Positions 12,211 through 23,200 of a stretch of 64,000 nt of DNA are shown in pieces. Under the pieces are notes generated by a model. It saw nothing but the letters and a program-made list of their open reading frames with translations. It was not told the origin of the DNA and did not search any database. The DNA lies in contig NC_133538.1 in the NCBI RefSeq assembly GCF_048544455.1, forward strand, positions 255,922,491 to 255,986,490, in the 5' to 3' direction. Position numbers and translations under genes: made by a program. How positions within the stretch are numbered: the first letter of the stretch is position 1; each line of letters opens with the position of its first letter. The DNA is from Silene latifolia. Its lineage: Eukaryota > Streptophyta > Magnoliopsida > Caryophyllales > Caryophyllaceae.

Positions 12211-15006
12211 TCAAGGGGGCATGTCCAAGGTGTTTTTGATGTTGCTCAACACCTTGAAAAAGTAATCGAAAGCTTGTTCATTATTATGGTAGAGGTCTTC
12301 AATAGACCTTGGCCCTTGTTTTCGGTCTTGATCGATGGCATTACCAATGTAGGGATTAAAAATCCCTTCAAATTCGTCGTCCCAAAGACCACAAACTTCA
12401 TTAAGTTGATCATTGAAAATCTCTTGATTTGATGGAGATAACTCTCCCAAATTCTTCTCTTGGCCAATGAGGCCATCCTCTTCTTCTTTGGTTGATTTTG
12501 ACGAGCTTTGCAAGCTCTCCTTGTCACAATTCACTTGCTCTTTGAATGGAGCATCTTCAATTTTTTCCTTCCATTGGAGTTCCGATTTCTTCCTTTCATC
12601 CTTTCGGCTATAATGATCAATCATAAAACATGGTTCATGCAAATGAGGAGCTCTCATAGTCTTGTCAAGATTAAAGGTTATGCTTTCATCTCCCACTTCT
12701 AGAGTGAGCTCACCATGTTTCACATCAATCACCGCACCCGCGGTGTGTAGGAAAGGTCTTCCTAGAATGATTGGAATGTTGGAATCTTCCTCCATATCAA
12801 CAATGACAAAGTCCACCGGGATGAAAAACTTCCCAATTCGTACGGGGACATCTTCCCATATCCCTAACGGTGTCTTTGTCGATCTATCGGCCATTTGGAG
12901 TGTGATGTTGGTGCATTTAAGCTCTCCCATCCCCAACCTTTTACTCACCGAGTACGGCATGACACTCACACTAGCCCCTAGATCACATAAGACTTTGTTG
13001 ATCGTTGTGTCGCCAATGGTACACGGTATTGAGAAGCTTCCCGGATCCTTTAGCTTTGGAGGTGAATTCCCTTGAAGTATTGCACTACTCACCTTAGTGA
13101 AGGCGATAGTCTCAAGCTTCCGGATCGACTTCTTCTTTGTGAGGATATCTTTCATGTACTTCGCATAGGCCGGCAAGTGATTGATTAATTCCGTGAAAGG
13201 AATTGAGACTTCCAAATTCTTCACAATTTCCATGAACTTTCCAAGTTGATCATCAAATTTGGGCTTGGCTTGACGACTTGAAAAAGGAAGTCTAATCACA
13301 ATAGGCTCCTTCTCCTTGACCTTGTCTTCATTTTTCTTTGAACTTTCTTCTTTTGATGATTCTCCATCTTTGGAGCTTTGCACAATTTCTTCCTTTTCAC
13401 TAGCTTCCACAACTTCATCCTCAACTTTCTTCCTTGGTGCTTCATACCTTGTACCACTTCTCAAGTGAATGGCACTAACCGTTTCATGTTTAGGGGGATT
13501 ACTTTGAGGTGGTAATTGCCCCTTTTGTCTTTGTGAGCTTGAAGATGCTAGTTGAGTCAATTGTGTTTCCAACATCTTGGTGTGAGCTAGGATGTTGTTG
13601 ATGGTGGTTTCCTTTGCTTGGCTATCTTTTTGCATTTGAGTGAAAAATTCTTGTTGATTCTTTTGCATTTGGAGGACCGCTTTTTGGACATCAAAACCTT
13701 GGTCATTTTGGTGATTGTATGGATTTTGATTTTGGTAACCTTTGTTTTGATTGTAGAAGGGTCTTTGATTTTGGTTTCTTATGGGTGGTGGAGTGTATGT
13801 TGTTTGAGGGTTTTGAACATTTTGGCTTTTGTATGAGAGATTTGGATGGAATTTGGTGTTTTCATTGTAATAGTTGGAATAAGGGGTACCACTCTTGTAT
13901 GCTTGGAAAGCATTCACTTGTTCATTTGTTCCCTTACATTCACCTTGGTCATGTCCCAAAGTTCCACAATTCTCACATATCCCACTTGGGATTGATGAGG
14001 ATGCCGTCATGGCATTAACATGATGCTTTGGTGATTTTGAGACTTCTTCAAGTCTAGCCATAGCTTTTTCAAACTTCAAATTGATTGTGTCGATATGAGC
14101 ACTAAGTTGAGCACCCAATTGAGTAACGGAGTCCACTTCATGCTTTCCTCCTCTAGTGGCCTTGCGAGGTCTACTATATTGTGAGTTATGGACCGCCATT
14201 TCCTCAATTTTTTTCCATGTTTGATTGTCATCAACTTCGGTGAACATTCCATTTGATCCCATGTTGAGAATGTTCCTTGAATCCTCATATAGACCATTCC
14301 AAAATTGTTGTACCAAAAACCATTCGCTAAGTCCATGGTGAGGACATGAGCGACAAATTCCCTTGAACCGCTCCCAAGCTTCATACAAAGATTCTTCATC
14401 CCTTTGCTTTAAACCCGTAATTTGAGCTCTTAGCATGTTAGTCTTCTCCGGTGGGTAGAATTTTTTGTAGAAAGCTAGAGCCAACTTCTTCCAAGAATCT
14501 ATTCCGAGGGTGGCCTTGTCAAGGCCCTTCAACCATTGCTTCGTGGTGCCGATTAGAGAAAAAGGAAATAAGACCCATCTAATTTGGTCTTGAGTCACAC
14601 CCGTTTGAGAGATTGTATCACAATAGTCGAAAAAGGTTTCCATATGAGAATGAGGGTCTTCACTAGGCATCCCCCCAAATTGGCTCCTTTCAACTAATTG
14701 GATGAAGACGGATTTGGCAATAAAATTTCCGGTTAGATGTTGCGGTGTAGGAGTACCATTTGGTAGGTTCTCCTCGGTGGGTACGGAGTGTGACGAGAAT
14801 TTAGGCATTGTAGGTTGATTTTGTGGGGTATTGTGTAATGGGTTCTCCTCTCCTTCTATTGCGAAAGGGTTGACGAACTCAATAGTTGGTTGAACAACTT
14901 CACTAATACCTCTTAAATTCCTCCTAACAAGTCTCCTATTGTTCGTCAAGGTTCTTTCGATTTCACGGTCAAAAGGTAACAAATCACCTTGTGACCTTCT
15001 AGACAT
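12211..15006 (-). CDS. Gag-protease polyprotein of the Athila-like element
   Basis: A long uninterrupted ORF (about 930 aa from ATG 15006; the first in-frame M lies nine codons earlier). The N-terminal half is a retrotransposon gag: GNFIAKSVFIQLVERSQFGG, then FPFSLIGTTKQWLKGL and SWKKLALAFYKKFYPP, then WERFKGICRSCPHHG. A zinc knuckle CENCGTLGHDQGEC (CX2CX4HX4C form) sits near residue 360. The middle is Gln/Asn-rich, and LRSGTRYEAP precedes a charged linker. The aspartic protease follows near residue 684, with the catalytic DLGAS and the flap-side ILGRPFL. The ORF ends about 180 residues past the protease with no RT. It would make virus-like particles and process them, but cannot reverse transcribe alone. 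Young and apparently intact. Confidence 0.93.
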   Translation of the reverse strand: MSRRSQGDLLPFDREIERTLTNNRRLVRRNLRGISEVVQPTIEFVNPFAIEGEENPLHNTPQNQPTMPKFSSHSVPTEENLPNGTPTPQHLTGNFIAKSVFIQLVERSQFGGMPSEDPHSHMETFFDYCDTISQTGVTQDQIRWVLFPFSLIGTTKQWLKGLDKATLGIDSWKKLALAFYKKFYPPEKTNMLRAQITGLKQRDEESLYEAWERFKGICRSCPHHGLSEWFLVQQFWNGLYEDSRNILNMGSNGMFTEVDDNQTWKKIEEMAVHNSQYSRPRKATRGGKHEVDSVTQLGAQLSAHIDTINLKFEKAMARLEEVSKSPKHHVNAMTASSSIPSGICENCGTLGHDQGECKGTNEQVNAFQAYKSGTPYSNYYNENTKFHPNLSYKSQNVQNPQTTYTPPPIRNQNQRPFYNQNKGYQNQNPYNHQNDQGFDVQKAVLQMQKNQQEFFTQMQKDSQAKETTINNILAHTKMLETQLTQLASSSSQRQKGQLPPQSNPPKHETVSAIHLRSGTRYEAPRKKVEDEVVEASEKEEIVQSSKDGESSKEESSKKNEDKVKEKEPIVIRLPFSSRQAKPKFDDQLGKFMEIVKNLEVSIPFTELINHLPAYAKYMKDILTKKKSIRKLETIAFTKVSSAILQGNSPPKLKDPGSFSIPCTIGDTTINKVLCDLGASVSVMPYSVSKRLGMGELKCTNITLQMADRSTKTPLGIWEDVPVRIGKFFIPVDFVIVDMEEDSNIPIILGRPFLHTAGAVIDVKHGELTLEVGDESITFNLDKTMRAPHLHEPCFMIDHYSRKDERKKSELQWKEKIEDAPFKEQVNCDKESLQSSSKSTKEEEDGLIGQEKNLGELSPSNQEIFNDQLNEVCGLWDDEFEGIFNPYIGNAIDQDRKQGPRSIEDLYHNNEQAFDYFFKVLSNIKNTLDMPP

Positions 15007-15125
15007 GCAAAATATCAAACAACTCGAAAACAATTAGAACAAACCTTGAGGAGTTTTACTTCCCCAAGGCGAAGAAAGACACAACTAATAACAATAAAAA
15101 GGAAATCTAAATCAAACAAACACCG

Positions 15126-15143
15126 TCCCCGGCAACGACGCCA
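15126..15143 (-). promoter_or_regulatory. Primer binding site (tRNA-Asp type)
   Basis: Read on the minus strand: TGGCGTCGTTGCCGGGGA, four bases from the 5' LTR edge. This is one base from the complement of the plant tRNA-Asp 3' end (TGGCGCCGTTGCCGGGGA), the primer typical of Athila. Confidence 0.9.
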
Positions 15144-15147
15144 TTTT

Positions 15148-16900
15148 TGATCGGTCCGTTTCGTGTTCACAATTAAAGATGTGGTCGTTAGGTCACGTCC
15201 GAATCAAAACACAATTTATAGCTTCACAAACAACTCTACAATTAGTAAAGAGGCAAGTAAAGGTCGGATCCCAAGGGACGGGTATTGAAATGAGATTTCT
15301 ATTGAAACTAGTGGTGTCTTGGGGGTGTCACAAATTGGGTTGATGTAGAAGGTCACTAACTAAAATAGCAATGAAAATAAACTAGCAAGATGAATTAAAA
15401 GGGGTGTAAACAATTGATTAAAAAGCACTAGGGTGTCATGGGATCATAGGGGAATCATGGGAATTGATCATACAAACATGTTCTCAAATTATAAGCAAGC
15501 GATTATTGTTGTGATGGATTGAGTTGGGTTATATCTTACAATCCTAGGAAAGTTTGGGTCCCGGAGTCGAATCGATTAGATTGTGCAACACCTACAAGTC
15601 GACTTAATCTTCCCTACTCAACAACATGCATGGTCTAATGAGACTCGAGTTGGGTTATGTCTTACAAGTCTCATTGAAAAGATAGAAGATGGTAGTAAAT
15701 GCAAGGATTCATAGGCTTAGCATTTCATCAAATATAACATGTGCATGAGTTGAGATCCAAACAAGCAAGCAAATAAAACATGAAAGCATATTAATTTAAG
15801 CATGAATCATTCCCCATGTTGGTTTCCCCTAATCACCCATTAACCCTAGCTAATAGACTACTCACTCATTATCATGTTGATCATGCTAGCAAGGTTGTCA
15901 ATCATACCAACAAAATGAAACATGATGAGTAAATGAAAGTAATTAACAATAATTAAAAGGGATTAAGAGAATTATACCTACTAATGATTCCAATAATAAA
16001 GCAAAGATAAAAGAAGTACTTGAATGCTTGATTAAGAGGTTGTCAATCTCCCAATAATAACCCAAATAATCTTCAATTATCTAAAATAAAGGATGAACAA
16101 AAGAGAGATTAAGGAAATAAAACTTGTATTAGAACTTGATTAATTGTTGATTACAAAACTAAAGAGAGATTTGATTGGTATTAACTACTCTAATTGTTGA
16201 TAAGAAGAACATGCTCCTCTAATTAGACTAATGGGGTATTTATAGTGGAAATTAGGGAGGATGCATTAGGGTTAACTAAGGGCTAAACTAGTAATTACAC
16301 TTTTTAGATTGAGCAGGGAGGAGCCGGTATTTTTCGAAGGAAGGGCTTCTTTCTTTGTAGCTTGGAGAAGAGGAAATCGCTGAGAGGAATCCGGGCGGAT
16401 TAAGGTCGGGACGGGCGGATTCTGGCGATGGAATCCGAGCGGATTCAAGAGAATCCGGGCGGATTGTGGAGGTGGGATCCGAGCGTCTTGGCGGAAAGCC
16501 GCACGGATTTTGCAGCTGGAGGACGGCCGGATTGGGGACAATCCGCACGGATTGTGCCTCAGCAAGGCTTCTTCTTCTTTTCTTCCCTTTTCTTCATAAG
16601 TTCCTTGGGGATTTCCTTGGGGACTCAAGGATCCTTTCTCAACATTGCTCATCTACTATCATATGTACAAAGGCCTTCTAATCTTGTCTCTCCTTGATGC
16701 TTGGTCATTGAATTCGATCAATTTAGTCTTGTTTTGCCATGAAAATGCAAGATTCTTACTCCTTTCCTACCAAGGGATCAAAATCTCAAAGAATATGCAA
16801 AACAAAGAACTAAAGATAAGAAATGACCCAAATATGCACTAAAAAGCATGGGAACAAGGCTAATTCGGGGGCTAAATATGCGCTAATTATGGTCACATCA
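15148..16900 (-). repeat. 5' LTR of the Athila-like element
   Basis: 1753 bp, almost identical to 5429-7185. On the minus strand it starts TGATGTGACC and ends CGGACCGATCA. A TATA box CTATAAATA lies at 16237-16245, downstream of the palindrome cluster at 16388-16556, so U3 would be about 16900-16240. Confidence 0.93.
16388..16556. promoter_or_regulatory. Palindrome cluster in U3 of the Athila LTR
   Basis: Copies of AATCCGGGCGGATT, AATCCGAGCGGATT and AATCCGCACGGATT-type 14-bp palindromes (about six full or half sites) lie 140-320 bp upstream of the minus-strand TATA box. Their position suits an enhancer. The identical cluster is at 6668-6845 in the 3' LTR. Confidence 0.55.
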
Positions 16901-16905
16901 AGTGA

Positions 16906-18600
16906 CTTATCCATAGTTATTTCCACTTCATGATGACGTTTCATTTGAGAGGGAACGATACTATGGATATCTTTGCTAAGGTCGACTGCAACTTTTGTCT
17001 TCGAGGATTTCCTCTGCTTTCGTCGACGCCTTTTTTGCACCTTTGAGCTGCCAATGCGACTGAATACTGATTTATTTACCTCACTCCCTCCAATGCGAGT
17101 GAATACTGACGCATTTGGCCTTTTTTGTTGAGAACATGATATTAATTGCACCCGGACGGTCTCTTCCCTTTCTCCGAGCCGGTCGAACACAGAAGAGCGA
17201 GGAGTAGAAGTTCTTTGACCCAGCCTGTCGAAAACAGACCTTTGTGGCAACATTTCTGTGTTCTCGCCTTCACTTTCCGCCAGATCTGCCACAATATATT
17301 GTGATGAAACTTGCTTTGCCTTACGTCGTGCAGAAATTTTAACGGGCTCGGGAGGCGAAAAACCAATACCAACCTTTCCGATTTCGAGCTTGTTCCCTTG
17401 TTGATGCAATTTCTTTTGCGTTTGACTCAAACCATACGGGGTGATTTCAATCACGTTCCCCAATGGAGTTGGATTTTTAAAATCGTACCCGGACTTTGAC
17501 ATGAGCTTGTAAGCATTTGGATCGAATCTTTCCTTTGTCGACTCTTCGTCACCTGTTTGGTCCTCTTTCATCGACGCCGTCGTAAAATCGGTCAGAGGTT
17601 GTTTACTCGTCGTGAAGCGATTCGTTCTTTCAACCGGAACGATGACATTGTTTTTTCAAAGTTTGCGGATTGTCATCATCAATTGTTCTAGTTGGCGTGG
17701 ATGCTTCATTTCGAGGTGCGCACTCCGCGAAAGGTGTCTCTCCATCTTTACGCTTTGATTTTGGCACGTACTTAACGATGGTGTCTCTCTTTGCGTGATT
17801 GGAGCAACTTTCTTTTCCGCAGAGTTCACATTTGTTTGACTCGTCTTTATGAAGACGCTTTCATGATGTTTGACTGTTTTCGAATCCTTTTCGGTTGGAA
17901 TTTTGGCGTCATCCGTCTTTTTCGGAACTTTGGTCCCAGTCGAAAAGATCGTTGATGGTAGCATCTCAATTGGCTTGTCATTCTCTTCGTAGAATCGAGC
18001 ATCAGCAAAGTAGGACTCCACCGTAGAAAAGGGCTTCACATCGCCATTAACTTTTTTCTCGCTGTCCCTGTAGTATTTCAGGCATTGATGTAGGGTTGAC
18101 GCTACAACACCATTTTCATGAAGCCAACGTCTACCAAACAACAACTTGTATGACATTTTGGCATCGATTACTTGAAAAAGCGTCGTGGATATCATATCTC
18201 CCACTGAGATTTCAACACTGATCATGCCAATTGCTTTTTGTCCACCGAGATTGAAGCCTTGGATCATCAAACGACTTTTGGCGAGCTCGCTTACAGAAAT
18301 CCCAAGCTCTTCCATAGTGGCTTTTGGCATTATGTTGACGGCTGAACCTCCGTCCACCAAGATCCGACCCACCTTCATCGGTAACAAATCTTCATCGGTA
18401 AAACCAATAGCGGCATTGCAAGCAACACATTTATTTGATTGATGCGCAGGCTCTCCCGCAGCTTTAATTTTATCAGCGTGCACTTCTGGTTGAAGAATCG
18501 CCAAAGACAATTGTTGACACATCTCTTCGGGCAAGTGAAACATTTGTTGCCATCCCATACGTGCAGGCAATGCGTCTAGGATTGCATCAACCTTTGCCCC
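16906..18600 (-). pseudogene. Protease and linker region of the Tat-lineage element
   Basis: On the minus strand this codes for HLPEEMCQQLSLAIL, a CVACNAAIGFTDEDL pair of cysteines, the protease core ILVDGGSAVNIMPK (DGG in place of DSG/DTG, as in Tat-lineage proteases) and LLFGRRWLHENG. A long linker with repeated SVFDRLG and SVFTRIGG motifs follows, typical of Tat elements. A TGA near 17656 breaks it in frame, and an in-frame TAG at 18601-18603 separates it from gag. The frame continues across the Athila insertion to a stop at 5321-5323. No RT follows. The last bases (16901-16905) are the duplicated target AGTGA. Confidence 0.8.
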
Positions 18601-20896
18601 CTAGGTCGAATTTGAAGAGGATCCTTTAGACAGATCGTCTTCACTGCGATTTTCCTCAATAACAGCAGAAGACACGGTATTCACCGAAACTTGTTCCAGG
18701 TAACGCTTGGGAAAGTAGTCTTGTAACGTCACGACTTGACGTGACTTTAACTTGACCGACTTAAACGGCACGACATTGGGCGAAGAATCCATGACTCCTC
18801 CTCCATCCTTCTGATGTGAAGATCTCCTTACTTTTTGAACAGTTGATTTTTGACGTTTTGGTACTTGGGGTACTGACACTTCTCCATTTTGCTTATTTCG
18901 TCGATGCATGGTCACAAGGGTCCACCCTTCAAGGTCGTCGTGTTCCTCTAGATTATGAGTGCCAGAGATTGGTGATACAAGGGGCTTAGACTCTTCGAAC
19001 ATGGCGACAATCATCGGCTCAAGAGTTCCGAACGAAATCATTCGCACACGATTTTTAACTGCAGAAGAAGGGTATGACTTAACACCTTCGACGTTTACCT
19101 GTGCTATGATATAGTTGGATTCAGTGGCATCTTCGAGATCCAAGAGAATCTTCCCGTCTTCGGCTAACTGCATTATTTTTTTCTTTGAGGGTAATGCACT
19201 TCTCCAACGGATGACTCATGACCCTATGATATCGACAATACTTTGGGTCTTTCATACGCCCGGCTTCGTTCGGTCGTTTAGACTCGGGAAGCTCGATCAC
19301 CTTCTTCTCCAAGAGATCATCCAACAGGCCGGATAGATCAGAATACGGAAAGGGATACTTCTTGTTCTCGAGCTCTTTCAAAGTTGGTTGTGACTTTCGT
19401 GTATCCTTTGAATAGGTCGCCGCCTTCTTGTCTGTTTTAGGTCTCACCGAGATTTTCACCGGATTGGAAGTAGAAATTGTCATAACCTCCTTTGAAGTGC
19501 TCTTGGACACTTTATCGTGTTTCTTAAACTCCATTCTCTCCGTCTTTGGTTCTGAATGAGTAAAAAGTCATCCTCCGTGACTAGCAATAGTAATCTCCAT
19601 GTCGTGAGCTCGAGTGTCTAAATCTTGGAATGTTTTTGGCTTGTTGCCTTGGAGGATGTAGACTAGCTCCAGATTCATTCCTTGGATGCACATTTCAATA
19701 GCAGAAGTCTCCGATAAATGATCTTTGCATTCGAGGCTTAACGAGCGCCACCTACTTATGTAGTCGATAACGGGTTCGTCCTCCCATTGCTTCGTGTTTG
19801 TGAGCTCCATCATGCTTACAATATGCCTGGTACTGTAGAAGCGATTAAGGAACTCTTTTTCCATTTGGTCCCAACTGTCGATTGACTCAGCGCATAGATC
19901 CGTGTACCAATCAAAAGCAGTCCCTTTCAGAGATCGGAGACACTGCTTGACAAGGAGATCGCCATCAGTACCGGCAGTGTTACAAGTTTCAATGAAATGG
20001 GCAATATGTTTCTTGGGATTGACCTTTCCATCAAACTGCTGAAACTTCGGTGGTTGGTAGCCTATAGGCATCCTCAAATAGTCAATCCTCTTACTATATG
20101 GCTTGACGTAACTGTGATTGCCGACGGAGTGAAGGTTTCCATCGAATTGACTTTTGAAGGCCTCCGCGATCATCTTTTGGACGTCTTTAGCAGTAAATGA
20201 CTTATCCTTGTCACGATCATCATCGTTCTCGCTGGCGTAATCAATATCTTCATTATGAAATGACGAACCAGGTTGCTTCTCCAACTTTTTCGTCAAGGCG
20301 GCAATCTGCTTGGATTTCTCTTCGTTTTTCTTCAGGAGGTCTTCAAGAATAGCTTTCATTTTGTTAAGTTGTTCCTCCATATTGTTGCCCTCAATGACCA
20401 TGACGGGTGCCACCATGGAATATGACTGTTGGCTTGACATCTCCTCGTTACGCCTTTGTGGTGATGATGGAGACGAACCAACACTACTGTGGCTATCCTC
20501 GACGGTGAATGGCTCGAACAAAGGGCTAGTGTGAACAGTCATCTCCTTAAAAGTGCCGCACATTATCTCTCGAAATGTTGACGAGAGAAACTGAGGGTCG
20601 TCGACTCGGATGGGAGAAGATGAACCGAACACAGGATATTCATATGGCCTAGAGTTGCCAGCAACATATGATTCCCTTGGAGCATTGACAGTAACATTAG
20701 ATTTGCGGGGTCTCGTAGACACGGATGCAGAACGGAGTCTCGCTGCAGCGGTACGGAAGAGGATGGATCTGGTCCTGCTCCTTGTAGAAATACCAATGGG
20801 CGATCTGTCGAGAGACCCACCGAGATGGGTTGAGCTTTCGTCATCAGTTATGGCTGTCATCCTCTTTGACATGTCGGAGATTCTCCCAAAGGCCAT
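18601..20896 (-). pseudogene. Gag of the Tat-lineage element (damaged)
   Basis: The first frame (20896-19568) begins MAFGRISDMSKRMTAIT, has a coiled-coil-prone stretch MKAILEDLLKKNEEKSKQIA, then the gag core PPKFQQFDGKVNPKKHIAHF, CLRSLKGTAFDWYTDL and WDQMEKEFLNRFYSTRH. An in-frame TGA at about 19568 is followed by 19534-19121 in the same frame with a CRYHRVMSHPLEKC zinc-finger-like motif. A one-base shift near 19175 (in a run of A/T) moves reading to 19173-18601, which ends at the TAG before protease. The copy therefore carries at least one stop and one frameshift and is probably inactive. Confidence 0.85.
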
Positions 20897-20952
20897 TGAA
20901 ACGATTGTTGTGAAACTGGATTGTGCTGAAAAAGAGATGAGTACTAGAGATG

Positions 20953-20970
20953 TCCCACCGAGCGTGCCAA
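20953..20970 (-). promoter_or_regulatory. Candidate primer binding site of the Tat-lineage element
   Basis: Minus strand TTGGCACGCTCGGTGGGA, three bases from the 5' LTR edge, starting with the TGG expected opposite a tRNA CCA end. I could not assign the tRNA. Confidence 0.6.
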
Positions 20971-20973
20971 ATT

Positions 20974-21973
20974 TGTAACAACAAATTTGCGGTAAATCTG
21001 CAATAAAAGATAAAACACAAACAAATGCAACAAAATAATAATTTTATTAATTCAAAGGATTTCGGGTACAATCTACTAGTTATTCTACTGATTCGATTTC
21101 CGCAATTGAATGAATATGAGGGTCTTGATATGAAGACTTGGTTCTCCTGTGACGATTTTGATTTGCTTCTCTTCAACTGACTGCAATGGCTGCTTGACGT
21201 CTGGTCAAAGAGTCATTTAATATCCAAATCTGGATGACTAGAAATGAATGTATTTTTCTCTCTTGTTTTCTCTTGGGAGAGATTTTTGTAGAGAGGTAAA
21301 TGTATTTTGTTTTCCCTTACTTTCTCTTAGAAGAGATTTTTTTTAGTAAAGAGGGTTTTGTTTTAGAGAGATTTTGGTTTTTTGTGAGAATGTAATTTTT
21401 GTGATTATGGAGATTCTTTCTGAAATGTGTTGATTACCCCCCTGATGAGAGGGTTTAGTCTCAATTTATCAGAGCTTTGTTTGTTCAACTGATGCCGTCT
21501 TCTTCTCTTTTTGGTTGACTAACGCCTAGTCACATGCACATACTCCACGGAACAAATTCTTTGTGTAGTTGTTGACTAAATGACCAAGTATTTCTCATTT
21601 GAAAAGATAATCATTATCATCTATGATTTCTACACAACTCCATTGTCCAGTACATGGTGTTTGCTTTCTCTCTATTACGTGGGCTTGCCAAACTTCATTA
21701 CGTGGGCTCGCAAATCATGGTCCAATTTGGTGTTGGGATCGTTGCTCTTGGACACGTTATTTACGTTTCACGTTTTGTATATTAGTAGTAAGTACAACAC
21801 AACCCGTCTTTTGATTGGACCAATTTTATATTTTAGCAAGATGGAATAAATACCGTCATATTTATTTCGGGCTAAAATCCACCACCCATTTCAAGAGCGA
21901 TAAACTCTCACATAAGTCAACATTTGACTTTTGACTCCATTTTAATAATGTAGGACATATTTTTATGTCTACA
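20974..21973 (-). repeat. 5' LTR of the Tat-lineage element
   Basis: 1000 bp, paired with 1021-2021. The right flank is the duplicated target ACAGT (21974-21978). Confidence 0.92.
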
Positions 21974-22978
21974 ACAGTGACGGTGACAAACTTGCCTATC
22001 TTCTTCTCTATGTGGATGACATCATCCTTGCTACCTTGACTGATTCTCTACGCGTGAAGATCATGGCCCTCCTGCGTGAGGAGTTTGCTTGCTATGACAG
22101 ATTTGGGACCCCTCAATTTCTTCCTCGGAATCGCGGCAATTCGTCATTCCCACGGTCTGTTTCTGCATCAGACGAAGTATGCGCAAGAAATAATTGCTCG
22201 GGCTAACATGTCTTCCTGCAAACCTGCCCAAACCCCGGTTGACACCAAGTCTAAGCTTAGTGTTGCAAGCGGCAAACCCGTCACTGACCCTGCTCTCTAC
22301 CGCAGTCTCACCGGGGCCTTGCAATATTTAACGTTTACTCGTCCCGACATCACTTACGCGGTTCAACAAATAGGCCTTTTCATGCATGACCCGCGTGAGG
22401 AACATCTCAGTGCTCTAAAGCGCATAATCCGCTATCTCCAAGGTACGTCTCATTATGGCCTCCACCTCACCACGTCAACCACCAGCTCCCTAATAGCATA
22501 CACAGATGCCGACTAGGAGGCTGCCCCGACAGTCGACGCTCAACTTCGGGGTATTGTGTCTACCTTGGCGATAATTTAATTTCATGGTCGTCGAAAAGAC
22601 AAACCACTGTATCACGGTCTAGTGCGGAAGCCGAATACCGTGGCATAGCCAATGTGGTGGCCGAGTCGTGTTGGCTTCGAAACCTCTTGCTCGAGCTACA
22701 ATGCCCAATTCAACGCGCCACCATTGTCTACTGCGATAATGTATCTGCCATCTACCTATCAGGCAACCCGGTTAATCACCAACGAACTAAACATATCGAG
22801 CTTGATATTCACTTTGTCCGAGAAAAGGTCGCGCTCAATCAAATTCAAGTCCGTCATGTCCCTTCTCGTTATCAATATGCTGATCTCTTTACGAAGGGCC
22901 TGCCAAAAATTTCATTCGATGATTTTCGATCCAGCCTGAGCGTCCGACCGCCTCCCGCTCCGTCTGAGGGGGTGTATT
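21974..22978 (+). pseudogene. Ty1/copia RT and RNase H, right part
   Basis: Continues the RT begun at 893-1020. YVDDIIL is the catalytic Asp pair; LGPLNFFLGI, YAQEIIARANM, DPALYRSLTGALQYL and RPDITYAVQQI are standard copia RT blocks. RNase H follows with SSAEAEYRGIANVVAESCWL, DNVSAIYLSGNPVNHQRTKH and ADLFTKGLP. A frameshift lies near 22120 (ACRYDRFG... versus ...MTDLGPLNFF) and a TAG at about 22515 replaces the Trp of the DADW motif. The stop at 22978 lies inside the predicted LTR start, as is common for copia. Confidence 0.9.
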
Positions 22979-23200
22979 AGAATATATTAATATCCATATA
23001 TTAATTATTCTGTTCATATTATGTAAATATCTTGTTAGCTAAATGTATGGGATCATATCCCTTAATTTAGGATTGTTATGATCATCTTCCCAATAATCAT
23101 GGGATTCTCTAAGCTAACTTAGGAATGTTTGTAACTATTTGTAATCACGTTATTCAAGGGAAAACAATATTCTTCAAGCACTTCTATAGTTGGCACCGCA
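22973..23200 (+). repeat. 3' LTR of the copia element (right edge not defined)
   Basis: After a polypurine tract CTGAGGGGG (22964-22972) the sequence opens TGTATTAGAATATATTAATA, as expected for a copia LTR. Without the second LTR the end cannot be fixed; I place it near 23200. Confidence 0.55.

Larger units (their letters stand above)
5429..16900 (-). mobile_element. Athila-like Ty3/gypsy element, pol-less (gag-pro plus env-position ORF)
   Basis: LTRs at 5429-7185 and 15148-16900 are flanked by AGTGA (5424-5428 and 16901-16905), so it is an intact insertion in the Tat-lineage element. The primer binding site next to the right LTR matches plant tRNA-Asp as used by Athila. Coding order on the minus strand is gag-protease (12211-15006), then an ATHILA-type ORF (9245-11174) in the position of the env-like gene. 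Reverse transcriptase, RNase H and integrase are absent. By eye the LTRs differ at about four bases and two small gaps in 1.75 kb, so the insertion is recent. It must move with enzymes from a relative. Confidence 0.93.
1021..21973 (-). mobile_element. Tat-lineage (Retand/Ogre-like) Ty3/gypsy LTR element, gag-pro only
   Basis: Two direct repeats of about 1 kb (1021-2021 and 20974-21973) start TGTAACAACAAA, end ATGTCTACA and are flanked by the same five bases, ACAGT (1016-1020 and 21974-21978). Gag and protease-like reading frames lie on the minus strand next to the right repeat, so the 5' LTR is 20974-21973. No reverse transcriptase, RNase H or integrase is visible; 2022-5423 is non-coding. 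The element is therefore non-autonomous, and its gag-pro is also damaged. It holds an 11.5-kb Athila-like insertion at 5429-16900; without it the element is about 9.5 kb. The protease motif VDGGSAVNIMP suggests the Tat lineage. Confidence 0.9.

Noticed and set aside
10273..14399. Plus-strand and alternative-frame ORFs opposite gag-pro and the second Athila ORF
   Set aside because: Shadows of the minus-strand coding regions.
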